Shown here in pieces: positions 35,803 to 43,904 of a stretch of 64,000 nt of DNA. How positions within the stretch are numbered: the first letter of the stretch is position 1; every line of letters starts with the position of its first letter. The stretch spans positions 372,001 through 436,000 of the forward strand of contig NZ_QZVQ01000003.1 of NCBI RefSeq assembly GCF_003660445.1, in the 5' to 3' direction. The notes under the pieces were generated by a model that was given only the letters and a program-made list of their open reading frames with translations, made no database searches and had not been told where the DNA came from. The position numbers and the translations under genes are program-made. The DNA is from Croceibacterium ferulae. Its GTDB lineage: Bacteria > Pseudomonadota > Alphaproteobacteria > Sphingomonadales > Sphingomonadaceae.

Positions 35803-36599
35803 GGCAGGGTGAAGCGCCCCTCCACCACCGTCACGCAAGGACCGCCCAGCCAGGCGCGGTCGCCTTCCAGCCGGCAATGGACATCGCCGCCGCGCTCCGA
35901 TGCCTGATGCGCGGTGAAGCTGTCACGGCCCAGCCGGGGCGCCCAGAACGTGCTCAGCACGGCATGGGCGCTGCCGGTGACCGGGTCTTCCGGGATGCCG
36001 ACGCCCGGCACGAAGACCCGGCTGACCACATCCGTCTTGGTGCCCGGCGCGGTGCAGATGAACTGGTGGTCCGGCCCCAGCCGCGCCAGCCCCGCCATGT
36101 CGGGCGCCAAGGCGCGCACCGCCGCCTCGTCTTCGAACAGGAACAGGTTGTAGCCATCCTCCCGCCGCCACACGCCCGCGGGCTCCGCGCCCAGCAGCGC
36201 CACGACCTCCGGCCAGCTGGTCGCTTCCACGCGGATCGCGGGCAGGCCCAGCGCATAGATCGCGCCATCGCGCCGCACCTCCAGCAGGCCGGCGCGGCGG
36301 GTGCGGAAGGTGACGCGCTGTGCACCGTCACGCTCCAGCAGCGTGTGCCCGCTGGCGAGCGTGGCATGCCCGCACAGCTGCACCTCGCCACCCGGCGCGA
36401 ACCAGCGCAGCTCCCAATCGGCCACCTCGCTGGGATCGCGCAGCACGAAGGCGGTTTCGGCGAACATGTTCTCCGCCGCGATCTGCTGCATCGCGGCGTC
36501 GGGCAGCCACTCGGTCAGCTCCAGCACCGCGGCCTGGTTGCCGGCAAAGGCCCGGGCGGCGAAGGCATCGACATGCCAGTAAGGGACGGACCGGCTCAC
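35799..36599 (-). CDS. PhzF family isomerase
   Basis: A 266-aa protein of the PhzF/diaminopimelate-epimerase fold. Opening VDAFAARAFAGNQAAVLELT and AENMFAETAFVL (with the family catalytic Glu region) are typical, as are LCGHATLASGHTLL and the C-terminal VTGSAHAVLSTFWAPRLG. Most housekeeping members have no known substrate; a link to phenazine synthesis is not implied. GTG 36599 overlaps the pdxH stop, so the two are one operon. Confidence 0.9.
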   Translation of the reverse strand: MSRSVPYWHVDAFAARAFAGNQAAVLELTEWLPDAAMQQIAAENMFAETAFVLRDPSEVADWELRWFAPGGEVQLCGHATLASGHTLLERDGAQRVTFRTRRAGLLEVRRDGAIYALGLPAIRVEATSWPEVVALLGAEPAGVWRREDGYNLFLFEDEAAVRALAPDMAGLARLGPDHQFICTAPGTKTDVVSRVFVPGVGIPEDPVTGSAHAVLSTFWAPRLGRDSFTAHQASERGGDVHCRLEGDRAWLGGPCVTVVEGRFTLP

Positions 36600-37201
36600 G
36601 GGTACAGCAACGTGCTGGTCCAGCTGCCATCGGCCGCCTGCCTGAACTGCCGCCGCTCGTGCAGGCGCGCGGCGCGGTCCTGCCAGAACTCCATGCTGGC
36701 CGGCGCCAGGCGGAACCCGGTCCAGTGCGGCGGGCGCGGGACCGGCGCCCCCGCCAGTTCCCGTTCCAGCGCATCGACCCGGTTCAGATAGGTCTGCCGG
36801 TCGTCCAGCGGCCGCGACTGGTCCGACGCGGCGCTGCCCAGCTGGGAGGCGCGCCCGCGCGAGGCGAAATAGGCGTCGGCCTCTTCCGCACTCACCTCCT
36901 CCAGCAGCCCTTCGATGCGGATTTGCCGGCGCAGCGATTTCCAGTGAAACAGCAGCGCGGCACAGGGATTGGCGGCGATTTCCCGCCCCTTGCGGCTTTC
37001 GGCGTTGGTGTAGAACACGAAGCCGGCGGCATCATACCCCTTCAGCAGCACCATCCTCAGCGACGGGCGGCCATCGGGCTTGGCGGTGGCCAGCGCCATG
37101 GCGTTGGGGTCGTTCGGTTCGCTGTCCTGCGCCTGGGCGAACCACTCAGCGAACAGGGCAAAGGGATCGATGTCGGGGATGGCGTCATGCTGATCGGTCA
37201 T
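36596..37201 (-). CDS. pdxH: Pyridoxamine/pyridoxine 5'-phosphate oxidase
   Basis: A 201-aa FMN enzyme giving pyridoxal 5'-phosphate. Conserved blocks are MALATAKPDGRPSLRMVLLKG (FMN binding), GFVFYTNAESRKGREIAANP, LLFHWKSLRRQIRIEG, YFASRGRASQLGSAASDQS and the C-terminal PPHWTGFRLAPASMEFWQ and LLYP. Length is typical. It precedes the PhzF gene with overlapping codons. Upstream lies a 345-bp gap with nested inverted repeats. Confidence 0.96.
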   Translation of the reverse strand: MTDQHDAIPDIDPFALFAEWFAQAQDSEPNDPNAMALATAKPDGRPSLRMVLLKGYDAAGFVFYTNAESRKGREIAANPCAALLFHWKSLRRQIRIEGLLEEVSAEEADAYFASRGRASQLGSAASDQSRPLDDRQTYLNRVDALERELAGAPVPRPPHWTGFRLAPASMEFWQDRAARLHERRQFRQAADGSWTSTLLYP

Positions 37202-37266
37202 GGTGCGACCTTAGAGCGGTGGGGCCTGCTGGCAAAGCCGCTTGCTCTCCGCCATTGCCTTACCAA

Positions 37267-37533
37267 GGGTCCAGACCCACAAACGGCAATGGCCGTGATC
37301 GCCCGGCCGTGTTCGTCCGGCAAGAAGCGGTGCGCAGCGCGTGGCGGCGCCACGCGCAAGTGCCGCGACGCAGTCGGCGGGCGCGACCGGGCGACCGCGA
37401 AGCGGCGGGCGGCTTTTGGCACCGGGCAGCGTCGCGCGTCGGTCACGATGGATTACCATCGCTCCCTCCTTGCTCCTTGCCCGGTGCCAAAAGCCGCTCC
37501 GTCACGACCGTTGCCGTTTGTGGGTCTGGGCCC
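37267..37533. repeat. Nested inverted repeats filling the pdxH-dnaJ gap
   Basis: The 345-bp gap 37202-37546 has no credible gene. Outer arms: 37267-37299 and 37501-37533 are inverted copies matching at 29 of 33 positions, with a perfect 19-nt core (TTGCCGTTTGTGGGTCTGG at 37511-37529). Inner arms: 37409-37428 and 37478-37497 are a perfect 20-bp inverted repeat, centred on a small hairpin CGATGG-ATTA-CCATCG (37446-37461). A further perfect hairpin lies at 37337-37357 (10-bp arms around one G). It could be a MITE-like element, a structured leader or RNA, or a complex operator region. No terminal target duplication was identified. Confidence 0.75.
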
Positions 37534-37546
37534 TAGCTAACACACC

Positions 37547-38533
37547 ATGGCAGCAGATCCCTATTCCACCCTTGGCGTCACCCGTTCGGCCAGCGAGGCG
37601 GAGATCAAGTCCGCCTATCGCAAGCTGGCGAAGGAACTGCATCCCGACCGCAATGCCGACAATCCCAAGGCGGCGCAGCGCTTTTCCGAGATCACCAATG
37701 CCTACGACCTGCTGGGCGACAAGGACAAGCGCGCCCGGTTTGACCGGGGCGAGATCGACGCGGACGGCAACCCGGCCTCCCCCTTCGGCGCCGGCGGCGG
37801 CGGCGGTTTCGGTGGTGGCGGCTTCGGCGGGGCCGGCATGGGCGGTCGCGCCGGTGGTGCGCGCGGCTTCGAGGAGTTCGCCGGGCAGGAAGCCGATCTG
37901 GGCGACATCTTCGAAGGGCTGTTCGGCGGGCGAGGCGGCCCCGGCATGGGCGGCATGGGCGGAGCGGGTATGGGCGCCGGCATGGGTGCAGGAGCCGGAC
38001 GGCGCGCGCCGCAGCGCGGGGCCAACGTCAATTACCGGCTGAAAGTCGCGTTCATCGATGCCGCGACCCTGGCGCCGCAGCGCATCGCGCTGAGCGATGG
38101 CGCCACGATCGACCTGAAGCTGCCCGCGGGCGTGGAGGACGGCACGCAGCTGCGCCTGAAGGGCAAGGGCGAGCCCGGCGCGGGCGGCCCCGGCGACGCG
38201 ACCGTCACGATCGAGGTGCAGCCGCACCCCTTCTTCACCCGCGATGGCGATGATGTGCGGCTGGACCTGCCGATCACGCTGGACGAGGCGGTGGCCGGCG
38301 CCAAGGTCAAGGTGCCCACGGTGGACGGCCCGGTGATGCTGACCGTCGCACCGGGCAGCGGCGGCGGCAAGGTGCTGCGCCTGAAAGGCCGCGGCTTCAC
38401 CCGCAAGGCCGGCGGAAGGGGCGACCAGCTGGTGACGCTGAACGTGGCTTTGCCGGCGGATCTGACCGAACTGGCCGAGCGGTTGGAGGGGTGGAGCGAT
38501 CCTACGCCGGTGCGGGCGCGGCTGGGGGTCTAG
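37547..38533 (+). CDS. DnaJ-type co-chaperone without zinc finger (CbpA-like)
   Basis: A 328-aa class B J-protein. The J domain is at 1-68 with HPD at 32-34 (LAKELHPDRNAD). It is followed by a Gly/Phe- then Gly/Met-rich linker (about 80-155; GGAGMGAGMGAGAG-type repeats), then two C-terminal beta domains (VNYRLKVAFIDAATLAPQRI, QPHPFFTRDGDDVRLDLPIT). The CxxCxGxG zinc finger of DnaJ itself is absent. It would stimulate DnaK ATPase and hand over substrates. The start lies 13 bp after the outer right repeat arm, so that repeat covers its promoter or leader. The Shine-Dalgarno sequence is weak. Confidence 0.92.
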   Translation: MAADPYSTLGVTRSASEAEIKSAYRKLAKELHPDRNADNPKAAQRFSEITNAYDLLGDKDKRARFDRGEIDADGNPASPFGAGGGGGFGGGGFGGAGMGGRAGGARGFEEFAGQEADLGDIFEGLFGGRGGPGMGGMGGAGMGAGMGAGAGRRAPQRGANVNYRLKVAFIDAATLAPQRIALSDGATIDLKLPAGVEDGTQLRLKGKGEPGAGGPGDATVTIEVQPHPFFTRDGDDVRLDLPITLDEAVAGAKVKVPTVDGPVMLTVAPGSGGGKVLRLKGRGFTRKAGGRGDQLVTLNVALPADLTELAERLEGWSDPTPVRARLGV

Positions 38534-38603
38534 GGCGGCTTGACGGGGGTCCGGCTGTCCCGGAGAGGCACCGAGTTCAGCCGCAGCCGTTCAGGAGATC
38601 ACC

Positions 38604-39689
38604 ATGTCCGTCGCCGTCCTGTACCAGGCCCTTCCGCCGCCGGTGATCGACGGATTGCGGAAAGAGGCGAAGCCGGGCGGCTATTCCGATGGCGGTGCGG
38701 ACATCGCCCATGCGCTGCGGCTGGCGGGCGAGGCCGTCGTGACCCCGGTGTCGGCACCGGATCCCGCCACGGCGATGGATTGGGTGTTTCCGGACAGTGC
38801 CGCAGGGATCGCCGCGGCGGTTGCGGCGGGGGCCTCGGTCCTGTGGGCGAACACCGTGCTGTTCGCCGGGCACCCCCTTGAAGGCGTCCTCGCCAGCTTT
38901 GACATCGTCGGCCAGCTGCCAGCCGCGATGCAGGCGTTCGACGACAAGTTCGCCACCAACCGCATGCTGGCGGGAGCCGGATTGCCGGTTGCGCGGTCGT
39001 TCCTGCTGTCCGGAACCGCCCGGGAGGGGGTCCATACCTTGGCGGATGTCGATCAGTCCTGTGCCGAGCATGACATGGTCTTTCCCTTGATCGTCAAACC
39101 CGTGCGTGGGCGGGGCAGCCAGGGCGTGACGCTCGTCGACGATCTGGCGGCCCTTTGGTCGGCGGCGGCTGACCTGATCCAGGCGGCCACCTTCGGCGAC
39201 ATGCTGATGGTGGAAGAATATCTGGGCGGTGACGAGATGACGGTCACGGTGATGCCGCCCATCGCTCCGCGGCCTGACGGCAGCCACGCGCAGCGGCACT
39301 GGACCTTGCGGCCGGTGTACCGATTCGATCAGCGTGGCGGGGTCGCGCCGTACAATGGCGATGTCCCGGTCACCGCCAACAGCATGGCCATCGATGAAGC
39401 GCGCCTGCAGGATCCGGCGATCGTTGCCATGCTGGAAAGCTGCGCCGCGGCGGCCGCCCATGTTGATGCGCGCTCCGCGATCCGGATCGATTGCCGGGCG
39501 GACGGGCATGGCACGTTCCGGCTGTTCGACCTCAACATGAAACCGAACATGACCGGTCCGGGCCGCCCCGGACGGGACGATCAGGATTGCCTGTCCGCCA
39601 TCGCGGCCCGTGCGGATGGCTGGCGCTACGTCGATCTCCTGCGCGCCATGCTGGCGGCCCGTTGGCGGCAGGACAGCGCAGCCAGCTAG
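38604..39689 (+). CDS. ATP-grasp domain protein, substrate unknown
   Basis: A 361-aa protein of the ATP-grasp superfamily (D-Ala-D-Ala ligase/carbamoyl-phosphate synthase type). The central FDDKFATNRMLAGAGLPVARSF opens the ATP domain; LIVKPVRGRGSQGV is the Lys and Gly-rich ATP loop; MVEEYLGGDEMTVTVMPP contacts ATP; IDCRADGHGTFRLFDLNMKPNMTG supplies the metal-binding acidic and Asn residues. It should ligate a carboxylate to an amine or thiol. AGGAGATCACC precedes ATG 38604. It stands alone between dnaJ-like and dxs, with no peptide or natural-product genes around to hint at its substrate. Confidence 0.85.
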   Translation: MSVAVLYQALPPPVIDGLRKEAKPGGYSDGGADIAHALRLAGEAVVTPVSAPDPATAMDWVFPDSAAGIAAAVAAGASVLWANTVLFAGHPLEGVLASFDIVGQLPAAMQAFDDKFATNRMLAGAGLPVARSFLLSGTAREGVHTLADVDQSCAEHDMVFPLIVKPVRGRGSQGVTLVDDLAALWSAAADLIQAATFGDMLMVEEYLGGDEMTVTVMPPIAPRPDGSHAQRHWTLRPVYRFDQRGGVAPYNGDVPVTANSMAIDEARLQDPAIVAMLESCAAAAAHVDARSAIRIDCRADGHGTFRLFDLNMKPNMTGPGRPGRDDQDCLSAIAARADGWRYVDLLRAMLAARWRQDSAAS

Positions 39690-39698
39690 GCCGGTGAA

Positions 39699-41618
39699 TC
39701 AGGCCCGCGCTTCCTCCACGCCCGTGCTGTTGTGGCGCAGCGCGGTCAGCACCGTGTCCACGATCTGCGGGGCGTTGAGGCCGGCCTGATCATACTGCTT
39801 GTCCGGCGCGTCATGGTCCTGGAACAGGTCGGGCAGGCGCATGGTGCGGATCTTCAGGCCGGCATCGGTCAGGCCCAGATCGCTCGCCAGCGTCAGCACA
39901 TGCGCGCCGAGGCCGCCGATCGAGCCTTCCTCCACCGTGACCACCACTTCATGCGTGGCGATCAGCTTGCGGATCAGATCGGTGTCGAGCGGCTTGGCGA
40001 AACGCAGATCGGCGACCGTGGTGCTGAGCCCCTTTGCCTCCAGCTGGTCGGCCGCCTTCAGCGCCTCTGCCAGGCGGGTGCCGAGCGACAGGATGGCGAT
40101 CTTGCTGCCCTGCTTAACGATGCGGCCCTTGCCGATCTCCAGGCGCTCCGGCGTTCCGGGCATGGCCACCCCGGTGCCGTTGCCGCGGGGGTAGCGGAAG
40201 GCGATGGGGCCGCTGTCGTGCAGCGCGGCGGTGTAGGTCATGTGGACCAGCTCCGCCTCGTCCGCCGCGGCCATCACCACCATGTTGGGCAGGGTGGCGA
40301 GATAGGTGACGTCGAAACTGCCCGCATGGGTGGCGCCATCGGCCCCCACCAGACCGGCGCGGTCGATGGCGAAGCGGACCGGCAGGTTCTGGATCGCCAC
40401 ATCATGCACCACCTGGTCAAAGGCGCGCTGCAGGAAAGTGGAATAGATCGCGCAGAACGGCCGCATGCCCTGCGCCGCCAGACCGGCGGCGAAGGTCACC
40501 GCATGCTGTTCGGCGATGCCGACATCGAAGGTGCGGTCAGGATGCTGCGTGCCGAACTTGTCCACGCCGGTGCCGCCCGGCATGGCGGCGGTGATGGCGC
40601 AGATGCGTGGGTCCGTCTCTGCCAGCTTCGCCAGAGTCTCGCCGAACACGTTCTGGTAGGCGGGCGGGCCGCCAGCGCTCTTCTTCTGTTCGCCGGTGAT
40701 GACGTCGAACTTCTGCACGCCGTGATACTTGTCCGCCGCGCTCTCGGCCGGGCCGTAGCCCTTGCCCTTCTGCGTCACGACATGGATCAGGCACGGACCT
40801 TCGGCTGCGTCGCGCACATTTTCCAGCACGGGGATCAGCTGGTCCAGATCGTGTCCGTCGACCGGGCCGACATAATAGAAGCCCAGTTCCTCGAACAGGG
40901 TGCCGCCCATGGCCATGCCGCGGGCATATTCGTCCGTCAGCTTGGCCGCGCGATGCAGCGGCTGGGGCAGCTTGCGGGCCAGCTTCTTGGCCAGTTCGCG
41001 CAGACCCAGGAACCGCCCGTCGCTCACCAGCCGGGCGAGATAGCCCGACAGGCCGCCCACCGGCGGCGCGATCGACATGTCGTTGTCGTTCAGGATGACC
41101 ACCAGCCGGTTGCCGGCAGCCTCCGCATTGTTCATCGCCTCATAGGCCATGCCCGCGCTCATCGCGCCGTCGCCGATCACGGCGATCGCCTTGCCGTTCG
41201 CCCCCATCAGCTTGTTGGCGATGGCGAAGCCCAGGCCCGCGGAGATGGAGGTGGAGGAATGCGCCGCGCCGAACGGGTCGTATTCGCTCTCCGTCCGCTT
41301 GGTGAAGCCGGACAGGCCGCCGCCCTGGCGCAGGGTGCGGATCCGGTCGCGCCGGCCGGTCAGGATCTTGTGCGGATAGGCCTGGTGGCCAACATCCCAG
41401 ATCAGCCGGTCGGTCGGCGTATCGAACACGTAATGGATGGCGACCGTCAGCTCCACGACGCCCAGGCCGGAGCCCAGGTGCCCGCCGGTGGAACCGACCG
41501 CGTCGATCATCTCCTGCCGCAGCTCGTCCGCCAGCTGGGGCAGCTGCTTGGGCTGCAGGCGGCGCAGATCGGCGGGCAGGTTGACCTGATCGAGCAGGGG
41601 GGTGGAAGGACCGTTCAT
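39699..41618 (-). CDS. dxs: 1-deoxy-D-xylulose-5-phosphate synthase
   Basis: A 639-aa thiamine diphosphate enzyme, first step of the MEP isoprenoid pathway. [22 protein letters not shown] near residues 45-66, [22 protein letters not shown]/Mg motif [13 protein letters not shown] (149 on) and [19 protein letters not shown] in the pyrimidine domain are conserved; the transketolase C-terminal domain closes it. ATG 41618. It supplies precursors for ubiquinone, carotenoids and hopanoids. It is followed upstream by the Zur gene in the same orientation but with a 51-bp gap. Confidence 0.97.
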   Translation of the reverse strand: MNGPSTPLLDQVNLPADLRRLQPKQLPQLADELRQEMIDAVGSTGGHLGSGLGVVELTVAIHYVFDTPTDRLIWDVGHQAYPHKILTGRRDRIRTLRQGGGLSGFTKRTESEYDPFGAAHSSTSISAGLGFAIANKLMGANGKAIAVIGDGAMSAGMAYEAMNNAEAAGNRLVVILNDNDMSIAPPVGGLSGYLARLVSDGRFLGLRELAKKLARKLPQPLHRAAKLTDEYARGMAMGGTLFEELGFYYVGPVDGHDLDQLIPVLENVRDAAEGPCLIHVVTQKGKGYGPAESAADKYHGVQKFDVITGEQKKSAGGPPAYQNVFGETLAKLAETDPRICAITAAMPGGTGVDKFGTQHPDRTFDVGIAEQHAVTFAAGLAAQGMRPFCAIYSTFLQRAFDQVVHDVAIQNLPVRFAIDRAGLVGADGATHAGSFDVTYLATLPNMVVMAAADEAELVHMTYTAALHDSGPIAFRYPRGNGTGVAMPGTPERLEIGKGRIVKQGSKIAILSLGTRLAEALKAADQLEAKGLSTTVADLRFAKPLDTDLIRKLIATHEVVVTVEEGSIGGLGAHVLTLASDLGLTDAGLKIRTMRLPDLFQDHDAPDKQYDQAGLNAPQIVDTVLTALRHNSTGVEEARA

Positions 41619-41669
41619 CTTGAGTGACTTACACAGGCGGGGGCGGCCTGTCGATTATGTGCGAAGCGA

Positions 41670-42131
41670 TCAGCCCGCGCAGGCCGCACACAGCCCGCGC
41701 AATTCCACCACCGGGCGCACATCGGCAAAGCCTGCCTTGCCGCCCGCATCGCGCAGGGCCCCGGTCAGCCGGTCATCGTCCAGATGGGTGGCCGCGCCGC
41801 AATCGTCGCAGATCAGGTAGATGCAATCGTGCCGGCAGCCCGGATGCGTGTTGGCGATAAAGGCATTGGCGCTTTCGATCCGGTTGGCGAGGTTGGTGCG
41901 CACGAACAGGTCGAGGATGCGGTAGATCGAATTGGCCGCCACGCGCTTGCCGCGCTGATTGCCGACCTCCTCCGCGATGTCATAGGCGCTGACCGGGCGG
42001 GCCTGCGCGGCGAGCGCGGCGAACACGCTGGCGCGCATGGCGGTCCATTGTTCGCCGGCGCGGGTCAGCGCGGCTTCGGCCTCCGCCGCCAGATCAGGGC
42101 CGCTATGTTCGTGATGCGCATGTTTCGCCAT
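41670..42131 (-). CDS. zur: Fur family metalloregulator (Zur-like)
   Basis: A 153-aa winged-helix regulator. The N-terminal DNA-binding domain contains RPVSAYDIAEEVGNQRGKRV and NSIYRILDLFVRTNLANRIE. The dimerisation domain carries the structural zinc cysteines ICDDCG and LCAACAG and the His/Cys-rich NTHPGCRHDCIYL loop. The His-rich N-terminus (AKHAHHEHSG) and sequence character fit Zur better than iron-sensing Fur or PerR. Zur would repress zinc uptake genes when zinc is ample; no znu genes are in the window. Confidence 0.85.
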   Translation of the reverse strand: MAKHAHHEHSGPDLAAEAEAALTRAGEQWTAMRASVFAALAAQARPVSAYDIAEEVGNQRGKRVAANSIYRILDLFVRTNLANRIESANAFIANTHPGCRHDCIYLICDDCGAATHLDDDRLTGALRDAGGKAGFADVRPVVELRGLCAACAG

Positions 42132-42152
42132 GCGACGGGATATAGGCGGGGA

Positions 42153-42842
42153 TCAGCCGCTGCGGAAGGTCGCGCGGTAATGGTCGGGGAACATGCGGCG
42201 CAGCGCCGCCACCTTGGGCGCGTCCCACCGCTGGATATAGCCGTGCTGCGGATTGCGGCGGGCGAAGTCCTGATGCTCGGCTTCCGCCTCGAAGAACTGG
42301 CGCGCCGGTTCTATCGCCGTCACGATCGGGCGGCTCCACACGCCGCTCTGCCGCATCTGCGCCAGATAGGCGGCGGCGACCTCGCGCTGTTCGGCGCTGA
42401 CCGGGATCAGCGCGGCACGGTACTGGCTGCCGCGATCCGGCCCCTGCCGGTCGCGCAGGGTCGGGTCCGCAACCACGGAAAAGAAGATGCGCAACAGCTG
42501 GTCATAGCGGATTTGCGCCGGATCATAGGTGACGCGCACCGTTTCCGCATGGCCGCTCAACCCGCTGGACACGCGATAATAGCTGGCGGTGGCCGCATTG
42601 CCGCCGTGATAGCCGCTGACCGCGCTGGTCACGCCCTTCACATGGCTGAACACCGCCTCCACACCCCAGAAGCAGCCGCCGGCGAAATAGGCGGTTTTGA
42701 GCCCGCCTTGTTCATCTGCTGGGCGCGCCGCAACGGGTGCTTCAAAGGTGGCGTCGGCCGCCGCCGCCGGCGCGCAGGCGGCCAGCGCCGCCGCTGCGAG
42801 CAGCGGAGCGAGGCGGACGGGCAGGCGGCGGGACAGCGTCAT
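42153..42842 (-). CDS. msrA: Exported peptide-methionine (S)-S-oxide reductase
   Basis: A 229-aa MsrA with an export signal: MTLSRRLPVRLAPLLAAAALAAC has a lipobox (LAAC, Cys23), so it is probably a periplasmic lipoprotein. The catalytic motif GGCFWG has Cys57. SGYHGGNAATASYYRVSSGLSGHAETVRVTYD and RSQYRAALIPV-type blocks are conserved. It would reduce oxidised methionine in envelope proteins. Its ATG comes one base after the TGA of a 30-codon upstream ORF and has no Shine-Dalgarno of its own, so translation probably depends on re-initiation. Confidence 0.93.
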   Translation of the reverse strand: MTLSRRLPVRLAPLLAAAALAACAPAAAADATFEAPVAARPADEQGGLKTAYFAGGCFWGVEAVFSHVKGVTSAVSGYHGGNAATASYYRVSSGLSGHAETVRVTYDPAQIRYDQLLRIFFSVVADPTLRDRQGPDRGSQYRAALIPVSAEQREVAAAYLAQMRQSGVWSRPIVTAIEPARQFFEAEAEHQDFARRNPQHGYIQRWDAPKVAALRRMFPDHYRATFRSG

Positions 42843-42843
42843 G

Positions 42844-42936
42844 TCAGACGGTGGCGATCGTCGCCAGCAGCGCGGTGGCGGTGATGCCGAAGCCAGCGAG
42901 GAAGGACAGGACGACATCATTCTTGAACAGGGACAT
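42844..42936 (-). CDS. 30-aa single-helix membrane peptide upstream of msrA
   Basis: Short ORF from ATG 42936 with GGAG nine bases upstream: MSLFKNDVVLSFLAGFGITA followed by TALLATIATV. It has one Lys-Asn-Asp polar start and a single hydrophobic helix. The stop is separated from the msrA ATG by one base (TGA-C-ATG), and msrA has no ribosome-binding site of its own, which argues that this ORF is translated. It may be a genuine membrane microprotein or mainly a coupling device. I do not know a named family. Confidence 0.6.
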   Translation of the reverse strand: MSLFKNDVVLSFLAGFGITATALLATIATV

Positions 42937-43097
42937 GGCAGTTGACTCCAGTGGCACAGGGCCGTGGGATGCCTGATGCACACCCGGCCGTTGCCCGATA
43001 CTGAATGCGGTGGTCGGCTGCGGTTCAGCCGGGCTTCGTGCATGGTGGCGGGCTTCAGCCTATCTGGGCCGCGGACCTGTTTGTCGCCATGCAGCTT

Positions 43098-43128
43098 TTC
43101 CATACCCATCAGTATGGAATGTTGTCAA
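43098..43128 (-). promoter_or_regulatory. Promoter with palindromic operator upstream of the msrA unit
   Basis: On the minus strand TTGACA (43128-43123) is a consensus -35 box; 18 bp later lies TATGGA (43104-43099), a weak -10. A perfect 8-bp inverted repeat TTCCATAC-N6-GTATGGAA (43098-43119) fills the spacer and covers the -10, the usual place for a repressor or redox activator. The start of the -35 overlaps the TSUP stop codon. The leader to the 30-codon ORF would be about 160 nt and shows no other feature. Confidence 0.5.
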
Positions 43129-43904
43129 CCGGGCAGCAGCTGCCACAGCGGATTGGCGGGATCGGCCAGCAGCCGCGCCGTCATGGCCAGGCTCAGCACC
43201 ACCAGCAAGGGGCGCACCCCGCGTCCGCCATAACGGATCGCCAGATGCGCGCCCAGCTGGTTGCCGGCCACGTTGGCGGCGGCCATGGCCAGGCCCAGCA
43301 CCCACAGCACATGGCCGCCGGCGATCATCGCTGCAAGAGCAGACAGGTTGGTGGCCAGGTTGATCAGCTTGGTATTGGCGATGGCGCGCACCAGCCCCAG
43401 CCCGCCCAGCGTGACCAGCGCCAGCGTCAGGAACGATCCGGTGCCGGGGCCGAAGAACCCGTCATAGAAGCCGATCGCGCCGCACACCAGCGACAGGCCG
43501 ACCGCACCCAGCCGGGCCTTGCGGTCGACATCGCCCATCGGCGGGGCCAGCCAGAAATACAGCGCCATGGCGATCAGCAGCACCGGCACCAGCGCGCCCA
43601 GGAAGGTCGGGTCCACATGCTGCACGGTGACCGCGCCCGCCGCGCTGCCCGCGAAGGCGGCCGCCACCGGCCCGGCAAAGGCGCGCAGGTTCACATGGCC
43701 GGCGCGAGCATAGGCGATCACGGCGGAACCGGTGCCGAGCGAGCTCATCAGCTTGTTGGTCGCCAGCGCCGCGACCGGCGGGATGCCGGCGGCCAGCGTG
43801 GCGGGGATCGTCAGCAGCCCGCCGCCGCCGGCCATCGCATCCACCGTGCCCGCCAGGAAGGCGACCGCCACCAGCAGCGCGAAGGCCTCTGCCGCCAGTT
43901 CCAC
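43125..43904 (-). CDS. TSUP family membrane permease (TauE/SafE type)
   Basis: A 259-aa membrane protein with eight or so helices in two TauE/SafE repeats: FLAGTVDAMAGGGGLLTIPATLA near the start, then GFYDGFFGPGTGSFLTLALV in the second half, both family hallmarks. Members export or import sulfite, sulfoacetate or other organosulfur anions. GTG 43904 directly follows the ribF stop, so it is the last gene of the gpmA-purEK-folA-ribF operon. Nothing in that operon suggests a substrate. Confidence 0.9.
   Translation of the reverse strand: MELAAEAFALLVAVAFLAGTVDAMAGGGGLLTIPATLAAGIPPVAALATNKLMSSLGTGSAVIAYARAGHVNLRAFAGPVAAAFAGSAAGAVTVQHVDPTFLGALVPVLLIAMALYFWLAPPMGDVDRKARLGAVGLSLVCGAIGFYDGFFGPGTGSFLTLALVTLGGLGLVRAIANTKLINLATNLSALAAMIAGGHVLWVLGLAMAAANVAGNQLGAHLAIRYGGRGVRPLLVVLSLAMTARLLADPANPLWQLLPG

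Noticed and set aside
35799-36599. Phenazine biosynthesis locus suggested by the PhzF homologue
   Set aside because: No other phz genes are present; PhzF-like proteins are common housekeeping enzymes of unknown substrate.
37198-37540. Short open frames of 80-105 codons on both strands in the pdxH-dnaJ gap
   Set aside because: They overlap each other, arise from the inverted repeat arms (both read AVCGSGP outward), lack Shine-Dalgarno sequences and resemble no protein.
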